A stretch of DNA of 64,000 nucleotides from CAVVEQ01 sp963802095 (GCA_963802095.1 CAWDHI010000001.1:496001-560000); one strand, 5' to 3'. Shown: positions 1 through 8,498, counted from the first letter of the stretch. A program made the numbers and translations. The notes: generated by a model not told the origin, from the sequence alone.

Positions 1-840
1 CCGAGCCCGAACGGAATCCTCAAGCGCCTGGAAATTCGCAAAATCACCTAGAGATTTGGCGAAATCATCGTTCAATTCAGGCAGTTTCATGTATTTGACA
101 CTTAAGACTTTGAAATCAAACCGGACAATTTTTCCGCTCAGCTCAGGGTAAATGTACGCATCCGGGTATGTGAATGTAACAGAACTTTCATTATCCGCAG
201 ATAAACCTACAAAATTCTGGTCGAATCCTTTGTAAGGGAATGGGTCATCCATTGATGTGTCACCAATCCATACCTGTGTATCGGATTCCTTGAAAATTGC
301 TGGGTCCTGACCTTCCGCCGGGTTCTGGGTGGTGCCGGAGAGTTTCAGATAAACCATATCACCAATAGCAGCCGGACGCTCAACAGGCTCAGCGGTGGCA
401 AGCATGCGCTGGAACTCGGATAAAGTTTTTTGGACTTCCTTTTCATCAAGTTTGGGAGGTGAATAAGGCATGCGGATCGCGTGGTAGTCTTTAAGATCCA
501 CTTCTGGTTCGAGTGGAATTAGGAAAGAAAACGAAGGAGGATTTGTGGAGATTATTTTCTCAAGAGAACCCGGTCCTGAAGGCTTGATCTTCGCTTCATC
601 AAGCGCTTTTGGATAAATATCATCAACCATCATCTCGATTGCTTGGTTTTGGATATATTCCTCACCGTACATCCTTTTAATGACAGACGCGGGAGCTTTT
701 CCAGGTCTAAAACCGGGGATTTTTGCGTCCCGGGAGATTTTTTTCGATGCCTTTGATAAAAATACTTCCAGTTCTTCGTTACTGCATTCAACAACAACTT
801 CTACCTGGTGGTCTTCGTGAGGTTTTTGAGCGATTTTCAA
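1..840 (-). CDS. tig: Trigger factor, N-terminal part (runs off the window)
   Basis: Ribosome-associated chaperone and peptidyl-prolyl isomerase that binds nascent chains at the exit tunnel. The frame is open from 840 to the window edge, giving 280 codons of a protein normally about 430-450 residues long; the C-terminal arm region is outside the window. The ribosome-binding signature GFRPGKAP is at residues 43-50, and an FKBP-like stretch starts near residue 145. I chose a TTG start at 840 because AAAGGAAA lies a few bases upstream and the N-terminus then matches the family; no usable ATG lies nearby. tRNA-Leu is 28 nt upstream on the same strand, so the two may be co-transcribed. Confidence 0.93.
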   Translation of the reverse strand, partial: MKIAQKPHEDHQVEVVVECSNEELEVFLSKASKKISRDAKIPGFRPGKAPASVIKRMYGEEYIQNQAIEMMVDDIYPKALDEAKIKPSGPGSLEKIISTNPPSFSFLIPLEPEVDLKDYHAIRMPYSPPKLDEKEVQKTLSEFQRMLATAEPVERPAAIGDMVYLKLSGTTQNPAEGQDPAIFKESDTQVWIGDTSMDDPFPYKGFDQNFVGLSADNESSVTFTYPDAYIYPELSGKIVRFDFKVLSVKYMKLPELNDDFAKSLGDFANFQALEDSVRAR

Positions 841-868
841 GATAGTTTCCTTTTATTGTTTTTCCGAT

Positions 869-949
869 GGGGAAGGAGGGACTTGAACCCTCACGCCTTT
901 CGGCACATGATCCTAAGTCATGCCTGTCTGCCAATTCCAGCACTTCCCC
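869..949 (-). tRNA. tRNA-Leu (anticodon TAG)
   Basis: An 81-nt tRNA with a 7-bp acceptor stem (GGGGAAG/CTTCCCC), a long type II variable arm and a normal T-arm. The anticodon stem CATGA/TCATG encloses the loop CTTAGGA, giving anticodon TAG. The 3' CCA is not encoded. It lies between the methyltransferase gene and tig on the same strand. Confidence 0.93.
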
Positions 950-998
950 AAAGACATCGAATTATAAACAGTTACAAAACGAGCGTCAATGACACCCT

Positions 999-1757
999 TT
1001 ACGCTGTACCCCACCCAAAAAATACCGGAAGATACTGGATCCGCTTGTTTTCACGTCTGGATTTTCTATCAAGTGACTTCAGCTCGGAAATTAATTCTGG
1101 GGAAAATTCACCAGCGCTATCCAACGTGAATATTTCCCATTCAGATTCCAATTCTTCGTCCGATATAGGCATTCCGGAGGACCAGGTGAGGATACCAGTC
1201 TGAATCGACCTGAAACCTGCTTCATGGAGAAGACTGAAGATTTTTCTGCCCATGAATGGATCAGCGCCCTGACGCGCCAACCCCTTTATTTGGGTATCTT
1301 TTATCAAATCAAATTCGAGGGGGTGGTCAATCCTTCCGCCATAGTCAGGTTCTGAAAATATCAAGAATTGACCACCCTTTTTAAGAAGCCTTTTTATTTC
1401 AAGAATCGCCAACAACGGTTTTTTGAGCCAAAGCAGGAAATAATGGCAAAAGCACTGATCAAAAACCTCAGAGGCAAAAGGGAGTGCATAGCCATCTGCA
1501 GCCGCCAAATTCACAAAGGAGCTGTTATTGTGAAAAAAAATCAACCTCTCAAGGTCCAGATCAATTCCAGAGATCAAACCGCCAGCCGTGGGCTGATATT
1601 CGGACAAGACAGCTCCTGTTCCACATCCCACCTCCAGGATTCTTGAGAAAGGGGGAAGTGGAAATTCAACCTGGCATGATCTACGAATCTGTCTTGACCA
1701 ACGGCTTTGTATACGGAATCTGCGATCCCAATCCAATACGGATAAATGTTGAATCAA
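999..1757 (-). CDS. Class I SAM-dependent methyltransferase, last gene of the Cys-Ala-tail/radical SAM operon
   Basis: A 252-residue Rossmann-fold methyltransferase. Motif I, LEVGCGTG, is at residues 41-48, followed by an acidic SAM-ribose region (SGIDLD) and a post-I segment typical of the Methyltransf_11 family. The start ATG overlaps the stop of the upstream radical SAM pseudoenzyme (ATGA), so translation is probably coupled. The substrate cannot be read from the sequence. Its place as the last gene of the 6364-999 operon suggests that it may methylate the same target as the radical SAM enzyme, a peptide, or an unrelated small molecule. Family assignment is firm; the role is inferred from position. 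Confidence 0.85.
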   Translation of the reverse strand: MIQHLSVLDWDRRFRIQSRWSRQIRRSCQVEFPLPPFSRILEVGCGTGAVLSEYQPTAGGLISGIDLDLERLIFFHNNSSFVNLAAADGYALPFASEVFDQCFCHYFLLWLKKPLLAILEIKRLLKKGGQFLIFSEPDYGGRIDHPLEFDLIKDTQIKGLARQGADPFMGRKIFSLLHEAGFRSIQTGILTWSSGMPISDEELESEWEIFTLDSAGEFSPELISELKSLDRKSRRENKRIQYLPVFFGWGTA

Positions 1758-2908
1758 CTCTGATTCCAGATCCTATCCCAGGGATCTGTAAGAAAATTCC
1801 CAAGTATTTGATCGTCGTCCTGGTCTGGAAGAACATCCCCATCTGGCTCAATATACAACCAGGCTTTACCAGATCCACTTATATACTCTTGATTTTCAGC
1901 AAGTTCAAATGCAACCGGATGGTTTGAGGAGTAGGGGACAGGCAGGTCCCAAACCAATTTAATCCCTTTTTGCTGGATATATTGCTGGGAGGTACCCAAT
2001 AAGCCTGACCATTCCTTCGAGTCCATGCTAAGCGAGACGGAAGGAATGGCGAAAGCTGCAAGTTTATCGATGATCTTTCGGATATTCGGGGCGTTCTTCT
2101 TGCCTATGGTGATATGAATTGTTAAATAAATATCCTCGGCAGCGGCATCTTTCAATGCTTCCCAGGAAGTTGATTCGGAATCATCAAGGAGAAGCATTAG
2201 ATGATCGAGGCCTGCATCGAGCAGACTGTGTAAATAAGCAGGGTCGGATAAGCGGCTGCCATCCGTGATCAACCCGCATACTAAATCTAGTTTTTCGGTG
2301 TATGTTACTAGCTCAATCAAATCCGGACGCGTAGTTGGTTCACCGCCTGTAAAAATCACGTGAGGAATCCCCGCAACCGCGGCTTTTTTCAAAATGGATT
2401 TCCATTCATCAGTTGTCAGCTCGCGGTCGGCCCGTTTCGTGATCCTTTTGGGGAGGGTTGTTGAGAGGTTTTTATAGGTTAGGGCACAATCCAAGCGATA
2501 AGGAGCGGAGATGTTTGCAGAATAAGGATCGAGTCGATCGAGGTCGATAAATAACTCCGGGGCAAGATCAGGGGTTGTCGACAGGGTTTGGATTTGATCG
2601 ACGATCTGTTGATAATCACGGGATGCTTCTGCTGCTTTGATCTTATATCTGCTTTGCATGATCCTGCCAACTTCGTAAGCAGATTTATTCTGGATGAAAT
2701 AGTAAGAATATTCCGACGCTGTCTGGTTCAAATGAAGTACGGTTGAGGCATTGACCACAAGTAACCCATTACCCCCAGGATCCAATCTGAGGTGAATTCT
2801 AAACGGTGGTGTTACATCTTCAGGAGATTGATAATGATGCATACCAGCCGCTATAGGCTTGACCGATTTGAATAATTTATCAGACCATAAATGAATCCTG
2901 CTTTTCAT
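1754..2908 (-). CDS. Cysteine-less radical SAM/SPASM homologue (probable pseudoenzyme) with PqqD-like N-terminus
   Basis: A 384-residue paralogue of the radical SAM protein just upstream. Shared segments run the whole length: a PqqD-like N-terminal domain (about residues 36-105), the core entry (SAPYRLD / LTYK), the SAM-binding FTGGEPTTRPD (GGEP at 188-191) and the SPASM-region stretch with YIEPDGDVLP. The CX3CX2C cluster site of the paralogue (CNNACSHC) is here KNLSTTLP. The auxiliary-cluster cysteines are also gone (MCIEPDGSVIPC has become LYIEPDGDVLPD), and the protein ends before the last Cys-rich segment. Only two cysteines remain (C141, C211), neither in a cluster motif. It therefore should not cleave SAM reductively. 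A likely role is substrate binding or scaffolding with its active partner. A strong ribosome-binding site (GGGAGG) sits before the ATG, and the frame is intact over 1.15 kb, so it is not a decaying pseudogene. Confidence 0.85.
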   Translation of the reverse strand: MKSRIHLWSDKLFKSVKPIAAGMHHYQSPEDVTPPFRIHLRLDPGGNGLLVVNASTVLHLNQTASEYSYYFIQNKSAYEVGRIMQSRYKIKAAEASRDYQQIVDQIQTLSTTPDLAPELFIDLDRLDPYSANISAPYRLDCALTYKNLSTTLPKRITKRADRELTTDEWKSILKKAAVAGIPHVIFTGGEPTTRPDLIELVTYTEKLDLVCGLITDGSRLSDPAYLHSLLDAGLDHLMLLLDDSESTSWEALKDAAAEDIYLTIHITIGKKNAPNIRKIIDKLAAFAIPSVSLSMDSKEWSGLLGTSQQYIQQKGIKLVWDLPVPYSSNHPVAFELAENQEYISGSGKAWLYIEPDGDVLPDQDDDQILGNFLTDPWDRIWNQS

Positions 2909-2920
2909 ACTGACCTCCCA

Positions 2921-4306
2921 CTAAGTAGTTATTTCATGAAAAAAATGTTGTGGTTCAGGTTCTTTAATCGAAGATTCCAGGGGGCAACCTCCGCCGCATT
3001 CGGGAAGGAAGGTACACCCCAGGCATTTTGATGGTGCCAGAGCCCGATCCCGTAATTTTTGCGCAAGCGGATGGTTCCAAATTGATCCCCAGGATTCGGA
3101 AAGAATATTGCCGAGAGAAGAATAATAGGACTGGCATGGGATGACAGAGCCATCCGGTTCTATACACATGTTGTAAAGAGCAGCTGTGCAACCTTTAACG
3201 CCTAACTGCATTTGAACCGGATCGAAATGACAATATTGGGTAGGTGTGTACCAGATCAGCTTTTGATTATTCTTAGAAGTAATTTCTCTCGCGATTTCAA
3301 GCAAATCTGGCAGTTCAGATTCATCCAGTCCTGTACCTACATTTTTCCCGCTACCAGAATAGATCAGGGCATTTAACCCAACGGTGGGAACACCAAGATC
3401 TGCCAAGTACGCGAGCGTCTCCCGTAAGTATTTGGAATTTTCTCTCAATAAGGTCGTATTCGTCATCACGAATAACTTCCGTGAGAGAGCGTTTTGAATC
3501 CCCCGGGAAGTATCTTTCCACGCGCCATCTCTCGCGACCATCCTGTCATGAATGGATTCCAGGTGTGATTCAATGGTTATCTGGGTGTGATCCAAGCCCG
3601 CATCTACTAAAGCTGACGCAAAGGAAGGATCTTTTAATTTCCTTCCATTGGTATTAAGACCAGTGATCTGACCTTGAGATTGAGCAAACCTTATAAGATC
3701 AAAAAGGTCGGGTGAAAGCGTTGGTTCTCCACCGGTGAATACGATGTGGGGAATCCCGATAGACCACAAGCTGGTGAGGATTTCAATCCAAGCTTGTTTG
3801 GATAATTCCATGCGCTCCCGTAGAGATTCATTGTAACAATGTGAGCAGGCGTTATTGCACCGGTAAGTGATAGCCAGATCCATACGGTAGGGGGCTGATG
3901 GCGTGTTTGAAAACGGAGTAGTAGTTTCGATCTCAAAATCGCAAATCGGGCAGCCGCCATCCGGTTCCAGGAGGCCATTCAGCTTGGTTGAGAATTGAGC
4001 GTAATCTGATTTTAGCTGCGTTGCAGATACAGAAAAATCAGCACTTAGGTTTTTAACAGCCTCCTCCTCGGGTACATCGTTCAGGCACAGGGATGCCATT
4101 CGGGTTGCGCTGGGGTTAAGGTGATAGATCGTGTTCGCATTGATGAATAGAACGCCGGAACCGTCCGGGTCAATGCGAAGATGAATTCTTGAGTTTCCTT
4201 GGTCGTTGGTCTTATTAAAATGATGAATTGAAACGCCTGATTGATTTTGATCAAGCTTCCTTGTCGAAGAAAAGACCATACGCTTGTACCGATCAATGAT
4301 CGTCAT
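2921..4306 (-). CDS. Radical SAM/SPASM peptide-modifying enzyme with N-terminal PqqD-like domain
   Basis: A 461-residue enzyme. The N-terminal region (about 40-115) resembles PqqD, the recognition domain that binds leader or substrate peptides in RiPP pathways. An extra CPIC motif is at 119-122. The radical SAM core has CX3CX2C at C150, C154 and C157 and GGEP at 192-195. The SPASM-like C-terminus carries C359, C373, C381, C391, C428, C431, C437 and C441 for auxiliary [4Fe-4S] clusters. SPASM enzymes typically form thioether, C-C or epimerised products on peptides. I chose the ATG at 4306, 10 nt after the stop of the Cys-Ala-tail gene. An in-frame start at 4396 would only translate the repetitive 3' end of that gene in another frame. 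Its nearest plausible substrate is the Cys-Ala tail encoded immediately upstream. Confidence 0.88.
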   Translation of the reverse strand: MTIIDRYKRMVFSSTRKLDQNQSGVSIHHFNKTNDQGNSRIHLRIDPDGSGVLFINANTIYHLNPSATRMASLCLNDVPEEEAVKNLSADFSVSATQLKSDYAQFSTKLNGLLEPDGGCPICDFEIETTTPFSNTPSAPYRMDLAITYRCNNACSHCYNESLRERMELSKQAWIEILTSLWSIGIPHIVFTGGEPTLSPDLFDLIRFAQSQGQITGLNTNGRKLKDPSFASALVDAGLDHTQITIESHLESIHDRMVARDGAWKDTSRGIQNALSRKLFVMTNTTLLRENSKYLRETLAYLADLGVPTVGLNALIYSGSGKNVGTGLDESELPDLLEIAREITSKNNQKLIWYTPTQYCHFDPVQMQLGVKGCTAALYNMCIEPDGSVIPCQSYYSSLGNILSESWGSIWNHPLAQKLRDRALAPSKCLGCTFLPECGGGCPLESSIKEPEPQHFFHEITT

Positions 4307-4316
4307 TTTGCTCGCT

Positions 4317-5987
4317 TTACCGTCCACCCCCTGCACAGGCACAGGCACAACCGGCGCACGCACATGCGCAGGCGCAGGAATGTCCACCACCGCCACCCGA
4401 ACCCCTACTTGATGAAATGGGGGCAGGGTTCGTTTTATTTGTTACACCGCTGGTGAAACTATTCACATTTCCAACCACACTGGAGGCCATATTTTGCGCC
4501 CCATTCGTTACAGAAGCAGCAAATGTAGCGCCAGGGAGAGAGGGTAAGCTTACTGTTCCCGAGCTTTTCCCCTGGCTCAAAGTTGGGATCGATCCACCCC
4601 CACCACCACCTCGAGCTACTGTTGAACCAAATGAAGGATCGTAACCACCCCACCAGCGGGGGAGGAATACTGGCTGGTTTCGGAACACATCCTGGGTTCG
4701 ATTTTCATAATCCCGATCGGCCATTGTCCAATCCATCACTTCATCGAATTTTTGAGATTTAACCTCAGGAGTATCCGCAGAATCAACCATCGCCCAGGCT
4801 TTATTGATGATATCTTTGTAGAAAACGATAGTCTCTTTTCGGCTGAAACCCTTCATCTTTTCAGAAACAATTTTCACAAGGTTGATCATCATGTCCTGCA
4901 GGCCTTCTTTCTGGTCAGCCAACCCTGTTTTGGACATGGCCTTTAGAAAATCGATCTCATAAGGATAAAGACCATCGGGGAGAGGATCCTTGACCTTCAG
5001 TTTCAAAGGTTCCTTTTCGATGACCTCAGCAGCCTCTTTCTTAATGGAAGAAAAAAGAATCATCATCAGGATCTTATCCATTGGTTCTTCCATGAGGATA
5101 GCTGCTTCCACTGCAGTTAACCCTCTCTTGATACCGTGCCCTTCGATCGAGATTTTCGGAGGAAGATATTGGAGTTTGCGTTTTTGTGCGTTCCTGATTC
5201 CAACAATTGTGATTGTGACGAACATCCCTAGGATCGCAAGAGGGCAAAGACAAGGGATGATATCTTCGAAATTGAAATCTACTATCGGAGGAGTTGATAC
5301 TGCCGCTGCTGGAACCAACCTTGCTGGAAATGCTGCACCAAATGTATATTGATCTGAACCGGTCGCATCCTGGCTTTGCCATCGGTAATAAACCCTGCCG
5401 TCTGCAGTGTACCCTGAAACCGGATCGGGGGCTCCCGGCCAATCCTTCGCTTGAAAATACCTTGGTTCCTCAGGTGTTAAACCAGCAGGGAGCACAAGGG
5501 TGACTGAAGCGTTCGTCGAGCCATGAACGTATTCTGAACCAAACCAGGTGGGAGAGAATTGGAAACTGGCATATGGTTCAGCTTCCTCGGAGTTGGCATT
5601 ATATAGAACCCCGGGGATAGATTCAACGCGCATTGTCACTGTACCAGAGTCTCCAGGCTGGATGGCGTTGCTTCCAAGATACAACGATATCCCATTGGTC
5701 ATGGAATCAATACTGGTCACCGGTTGGCCATTGATCGTTCCAGATACCGAACCAAGGTCGAATTTCTCGTTTGGCAAACCGACATCAACATAATCAATTT
5801 CATGCGCCCCAGGATCATTCTGGAAAACCCAGGTGTAATCCAGCGCGATGCTTCCATCCTCATTCACTGTCAATATGACGTCCACACTGCGGAGATTGAA
5901 ACTGTATTCCTGGGCAAATACTGGAGTAACAACTGTCGCAAGAAGGACAAAAACTGTCAGAAAACCGATGACACGCATGCGATTCAT
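4317..5987 (-). CDS. DUF2207-like membrane protein with C-terminal Cys-Ala repeat tail (candidate modification target)
   Basis: A 556-residue protein. A signal peptide (1-25, ending VFA) is followed by an extracytoplasmic beta-rich domain (about 26-235) as in DUF2207 proteins, one membrane segment (244-264, containing PCLC) and a cytoplasmic helical domain (about 270-440, beginning near GLTAVEAAILMEEP). A Gly/Ser-rich linker leads to the extreme C-terminus: GGGGG, then HSCACACACAGCACACA (536-552), then GGGR. The tail has seven cysteines alternating with alanine. The inferred topology puts it in the cytoplasm, within reach of the radical SAM enzyme encoded 10 nt downstream. The ATG at 5987 was chosen for its GAGG ribosome-binding site and the signal peptide right after it. 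The tail could alternatively bind metal or an Fe-S cluster. Confidence 0.85.
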   Translation of the reverse strand: MNRMRVIGFLTVFVLLATVVTPVFAQEYSFNLRSVDVILTVNEDGSIALDYTWVFQNDPGAHEIDYVDVGLPNEKFDLGSVSGTINGQPVTSIDSMTNGISLYLGSNAIQPGDSGTVTMRVESIPGVLYNANSEEAEPYASFQFSPTWFGSEYVHGSTNASVTLVLPAGLTPEEPRYFQAKDWPGAPDPVSGYTADGRVYYRWQSQDATGSDQYTFGAAFPARLVPAAAVSTPPIVDFNFEDIIPCLCPLAILGMFVTITIVGIRNAQKRKLQYLPPKISIEGHGIKRGLTAVEAAILMEEPMDKILMMILFSSIKKEAAEVIEKEPLKLKVKDPLPDGLYPYEIDFLKAMSKTGLADQKEGLQDMMINLVKIVSEKMKGFSRKETIVFYKDIINKAWAMVDSADTPEVKSQKFDEVMDWTMADRDYENRTQDVFRNQPVFLPRWWGGYDPSFGSTVARGGGGGGSIPTLSQGKSSGTVSLPSLPGATFAASVTNGAQNMASSVVGNVNSFTSGVTNKTNPAPISSSRGSGGGGGHSCACACACAGCACACAGGGR

Positions 5988-6010
5988 GGCTTTACCTCTT
6001 TGACGGGAAA

Positions 6011-6364
6011 TTACCATTTGGGTTCTTCGGTCAATTGATAGGTCGAATTGCAATAAGGACAGGTGACTACTGGAGCACCGGCGACAAGCGAAACATCCTT
6101 TGGTCCGAGTGTGCCACCACAGGATTTGCACTTTAATGTATCCATGGACACGTTGCCTGGCATATCAATATTGACGGTGATGTTTTGTTCCTTCTCTGCG
6201 GCTTTTTTCCGGGAAGCCCAAAATATCAACCCGAAACCGATAAGAACGGAGATTATGCCTATGATAATGTTCCCGACGGGAGCACCACCTCCAAATGCAC
6301 CCCATATGAAAAGGACCCCAAAAAAGATCAGGATTGCAGCAGCGATATAAGCGATCGTTTTCAT
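6011..6364 (-). CDS. Small membrane protein with C-terminal zinc ribbon, first gene of the operon
   Basis: A 117-residue protein with two membrane segments (about residues 4-23 and 31-49), a charged stretch, and a C-terminal zinc ribbon with CKSCGG and CPYC pairs. It is not recognisable as a named family. The start is supported by GGAGGAATC just before the ATG. The gene is 23 nt upstream of the Cys-Ala-tail gene and on the same strand, so it is probably the first gene of the five-gene operon. Its cytoplasmic zinc ribbon might bind a partner protein, which is an inference from architecture only. Confidence 0.75.
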   Translation of the reverse strand: MKTIAYIAAAILIFFGVLFIWGAFGGGAPVGNIIIGIISVLIGFGLIFWASRKKAAEKEQNITVNIDMPGNVSMDTLKCKSCGGTLGPKDVSLVAGAPVVTCPYCNSTYQLTEEPKW

Positions 6365-6389
6365 GATTCCTCCTTGATGTTCACCTTAT

Positions 6390-6419
6390 AGTTTAGCATT
6401 TTTTCTTCTATTCATTCAA
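6390..6419 (-). promoter_or_regulatory. Putative promoter of the radical SAM/Cys-Ala-tail operon
   Basis: On the minus strand TTGAAT (6414-6419) and TAAACT (6390-6395) are separated by 18 nt, a plausible sigma-70-type -35/-10 pair. Transcription would start roughly 20 nt before the first gene. The region is shared with the divergent ligA. Confidence 0.4.
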
Positions 6420-6452
6420 TTATTTACGAAGAAATAGTAATTGGTTTCTGAC

Positions 6453-6458
6453 TATAAT
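6453..6458 (+). promoter_or_regulatory. -10 box for a probable leaderless ligA transcript
   Basis: TATAAT ends 6 nt before the ligA ATG at 6465, and no Shine-Dalgarno sequence precedes that ATG. Transcription would start at or next to the start codon. No convincing -35 box is visible. Confidence 0.45.
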
Positions 6459-6464
6459 TATTAC

Positions 6465-8492
6465 ATGAACGATACACAAATGACCAATCGGATTATTGAA
6501 TTAAGGGAGATTATTAATCTCCATAATTACCGATATTATGTTTTGGATGATCCCTTAATCAGCGACCAGGAATACGACAAATTATTGAACGAATTGAAAA
6601 GGTTGGAATTGCAGAATCCCGATTTGATTACCCTGGATTCTCCCACACAACGCTTGACCAATCAGGTAACCGAAAGATTTACAAAAAGTGAGCACCCAAA
6701 ACCCATTTTGAGCCTTGCGAATGCTTTTAGCGATACAGAAATCCTTGATTGGTTTGAAAGAATTTCCAAGATAAATGAGAACATTAAATCGTCCTGTTTC
6801 GTAATGGAACCAAAGATCGATGGATTGACTGTCGTTCTGGAATACAAGGATGGTTTGTTTGTTAAGGGTGCCACAAGGGGGGATGGTTTGATAGGGGAGG
6901 AAATCACGACCAATTTAAGGACATTGAAAACGATACCAATGAGGATTCCTGTAGATTCAACCACCCTTCAAGCTCCAACCAAATTGGTAGTTCGGGGTGA
7001 GGTTTTTATTGAAAAAGATGATTTTGAAAAATTAAACGAACAGCTTGAAGAAGCGGGAGAAAAGACATACCAGAATCCCAGGAACACCGCAGCTGGCTCT
7101 TTGCGGCAACTCGATGCACGCTTAACTGCGGAAAGACCTTTGAAAGTTTTATGCTATTCCATCATATCGAACGATAGAGAAGAAATAAAATCGCAATGGG
7201 ATGTGATTCAGACTCTGCATAAATATGGTTTTCCGGTCCCGGGAGGAATCAAACGTCTTAACACAATTAATGAAGTGTTGGAAGAGCTGCAAAGTTGGAC
7301 GGAACAGCGAGATGATTTTCCATATGAAATCGATGGTGTTGTGATCAAGATCGATGATATTGCACTTTCCGAAGATTTGGGTGTTGTCGGAAAAGACCCC
7401 CGGGGAGCGATCGCTTACAAATTTCCCGGCAGAGAAGTGACCACGACTTTGAATGATATTGGTGTGAACGTTGGGCGGACAGGGGTGTTGACACCATTTG
7501 CGATCCTGGAACCTGTTGAGGTTGGGGGTGTTGTCGTCCAAAAGGCAACCTTGCATAACTTTGATTACATTCAAGAGAAGGATATCCGTATTGGGGACAA
7601 AGTTCTCCTTAAACGGGCAGGGGATGTCATCCCTTATGTGATCGGACCAATCATTGACGCCCGGACGGGAAACGAACAGGAATACCAGGTTCCTGCGAAG
7701 TGCCCGGCTTGTAGTGAACCGGTCGAGCATTTTAAAGGCGAGGTTGCATGGTATTGTGGTAACTCTTCCTGCCCAGCGCAACTGATCAGGAACATTGAAC
7801 ATTTTGTGTCTAAAGGTGCAATGAATATTGACGGATTGGGAATAAAGATCGTAGAGCAATTAATCGGAGCCAGGCTGATACATGATTCTGCCGATCTATT
7901 TTTTATTGAAATTCATGAACTACTAAAGTTGGAGGGTTTCGCAAAGAAAAAAGCGGAGAATCTGATTATTTCGATCAAGGAATCAAAAACAAGAACTCTT
8001 TCCAAATTTCTTTTCGCGTTGGGGATCAAGGGGGTGGGGGAAGTGATGGCATCCGATTTGGCAAAGAAATACAAAAACTTGGAGACCTTTTCGGAACTAA
8101 CCATTTCACAAATTCAAGAGACCCAAGGGGTTGGTCCGAATATAGCGTTTTCCATTATTGAATGGTTCCGATCCGAAAAAAATCAACGTCTTCTCTCAAA
8201 GTTCAGAAATGTTGGCATGTGGCCTGAAGAAAGCACCAATCCAGTAAAAAATGAAGATAGGGTTTTGGAAGGGCTAACATTTGTCATAACCGGTACTTTG
8301 GAAGATTATTCACGCGATGAGGTGCATCAAATTATTGAGAATGCAGGCGGAAAAGTTTCAGATTCTGTTGGTTCAAAAACGGACTATCTGTTATTGGGGG
8401 AGAATCCTGGTTCAAAACTTCAAAAAGCCAACACCTTGCGCGTAGCCATTATTAGTATCCAAGACTTACGAAAAATGATTGAAAAGAAATAA
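6465..8492 (+). CDS. ligA: NAD-dependent DNA ligase
   Basis: Seals nicks in duplex DNA during replication and repair, using NAD+. The 675-residue product has the usual length. The adenylation motif KIDG has the nucleophilic lysine at residue 117, preceded by the NMN-binding Ia domain. An OB-fold follows, then a four-Cys zinc finger (CPAC...CGNSSCPAQ), helix-hairpin-helix repeats and a C-terminal BRCT domain. The frame continues upstream to a TTG at 6441, but the ATG at 6465 fits the family N-terminus (RIIELREIINLHNYRYY). It begins a two-gene unit with the rRNA methyltransferase 6 nt downstream. Confidence 0.97.
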   Translation: MNDTQMTNRIIELREIINLHNYRYYVLDDPLISDQEYDKLLNELKRLELQNPDLITLDSPTQRLTNQVTERFTKSEHPKPILSLANAFSDTEILDWFERISKINENIKSSCFVMEPKIDGLTVVLEYKDGLFVKGATRGDGLIGEEITTNLRTLKTIPMRIPVDSTTLQAPTKLVVRGEVFIEKDDFEKLNEQLEEAGEKTYQNPRNTAAGSLRQLDARLTAERPLKVLCYSIISNDREEIKSQWDVIQTLHKYGFPVPGGIKRLNTINEVLEELQSWTEQRDDFPYEIDGVVIKIDDIALSEDLGVVGKDPRGAIAYKFPGREVTTTLNDIGVNVGRTGVLTPFAILEPVEVGGVVVQKATLHNFDYIQEKDIRIGDKVLLKRAGDVIPYVIGPIIDARTGNEQEYQVPAKCPACSEPVEHFKGEVAWYCGNSSCPAQLIRNIEHFVSKGAMNIDGLGIKIVEQLIGARLIHDSADLFFIEIHELLKLEGFAKKKAENLIISIKESKTRTLSKFLFALGIKGVGEVMASDLAKKYKNLETFSELTISQIQETQGVGPNIAFSIIEWFRSEKNQRLLSKFRNVGMWPEESTNPVKNEDRVLEGLTFVITGTLEDYSRDEVHQIIENAGGKVSDSVGSKTDYLLLGENPGSKLQKANTLRVAIISIQDLRKMIEKK

Positions 8493-8498
8493 GAATCA

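Noticed and set aside
808..1203. Plus-strand open frame across the tRNA-Leu gene
   Set aside because: It runs through tRNA-Leu and antisense to the trigger factor and methyltransferase genes; composition is not protein-like.
1754..2908. Reading the Cys-less radical SAM gene as a decayed pseudogene
   Set aside because: The frame is intact over 384 codons, it has a strong ribosome-binding site, and non-cluster motifs are conserved.
4307..4396. N-terminal extension of the radical SAM protein starting at 4396
   Set aside because: It is only the Cys-Ala repeat DNA read in another frame, with Pro/Val-rich sequence and no homology; the ATG at 4306 directly follows the upstream stop.
4320..4400. 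GC-rich short tandem repeat that could be read as a microsatellite or CRISPR-like repeat
   Set aside because: It encodes an in-frame Cys-Ala tail with mixed codons and has no spacer structure.
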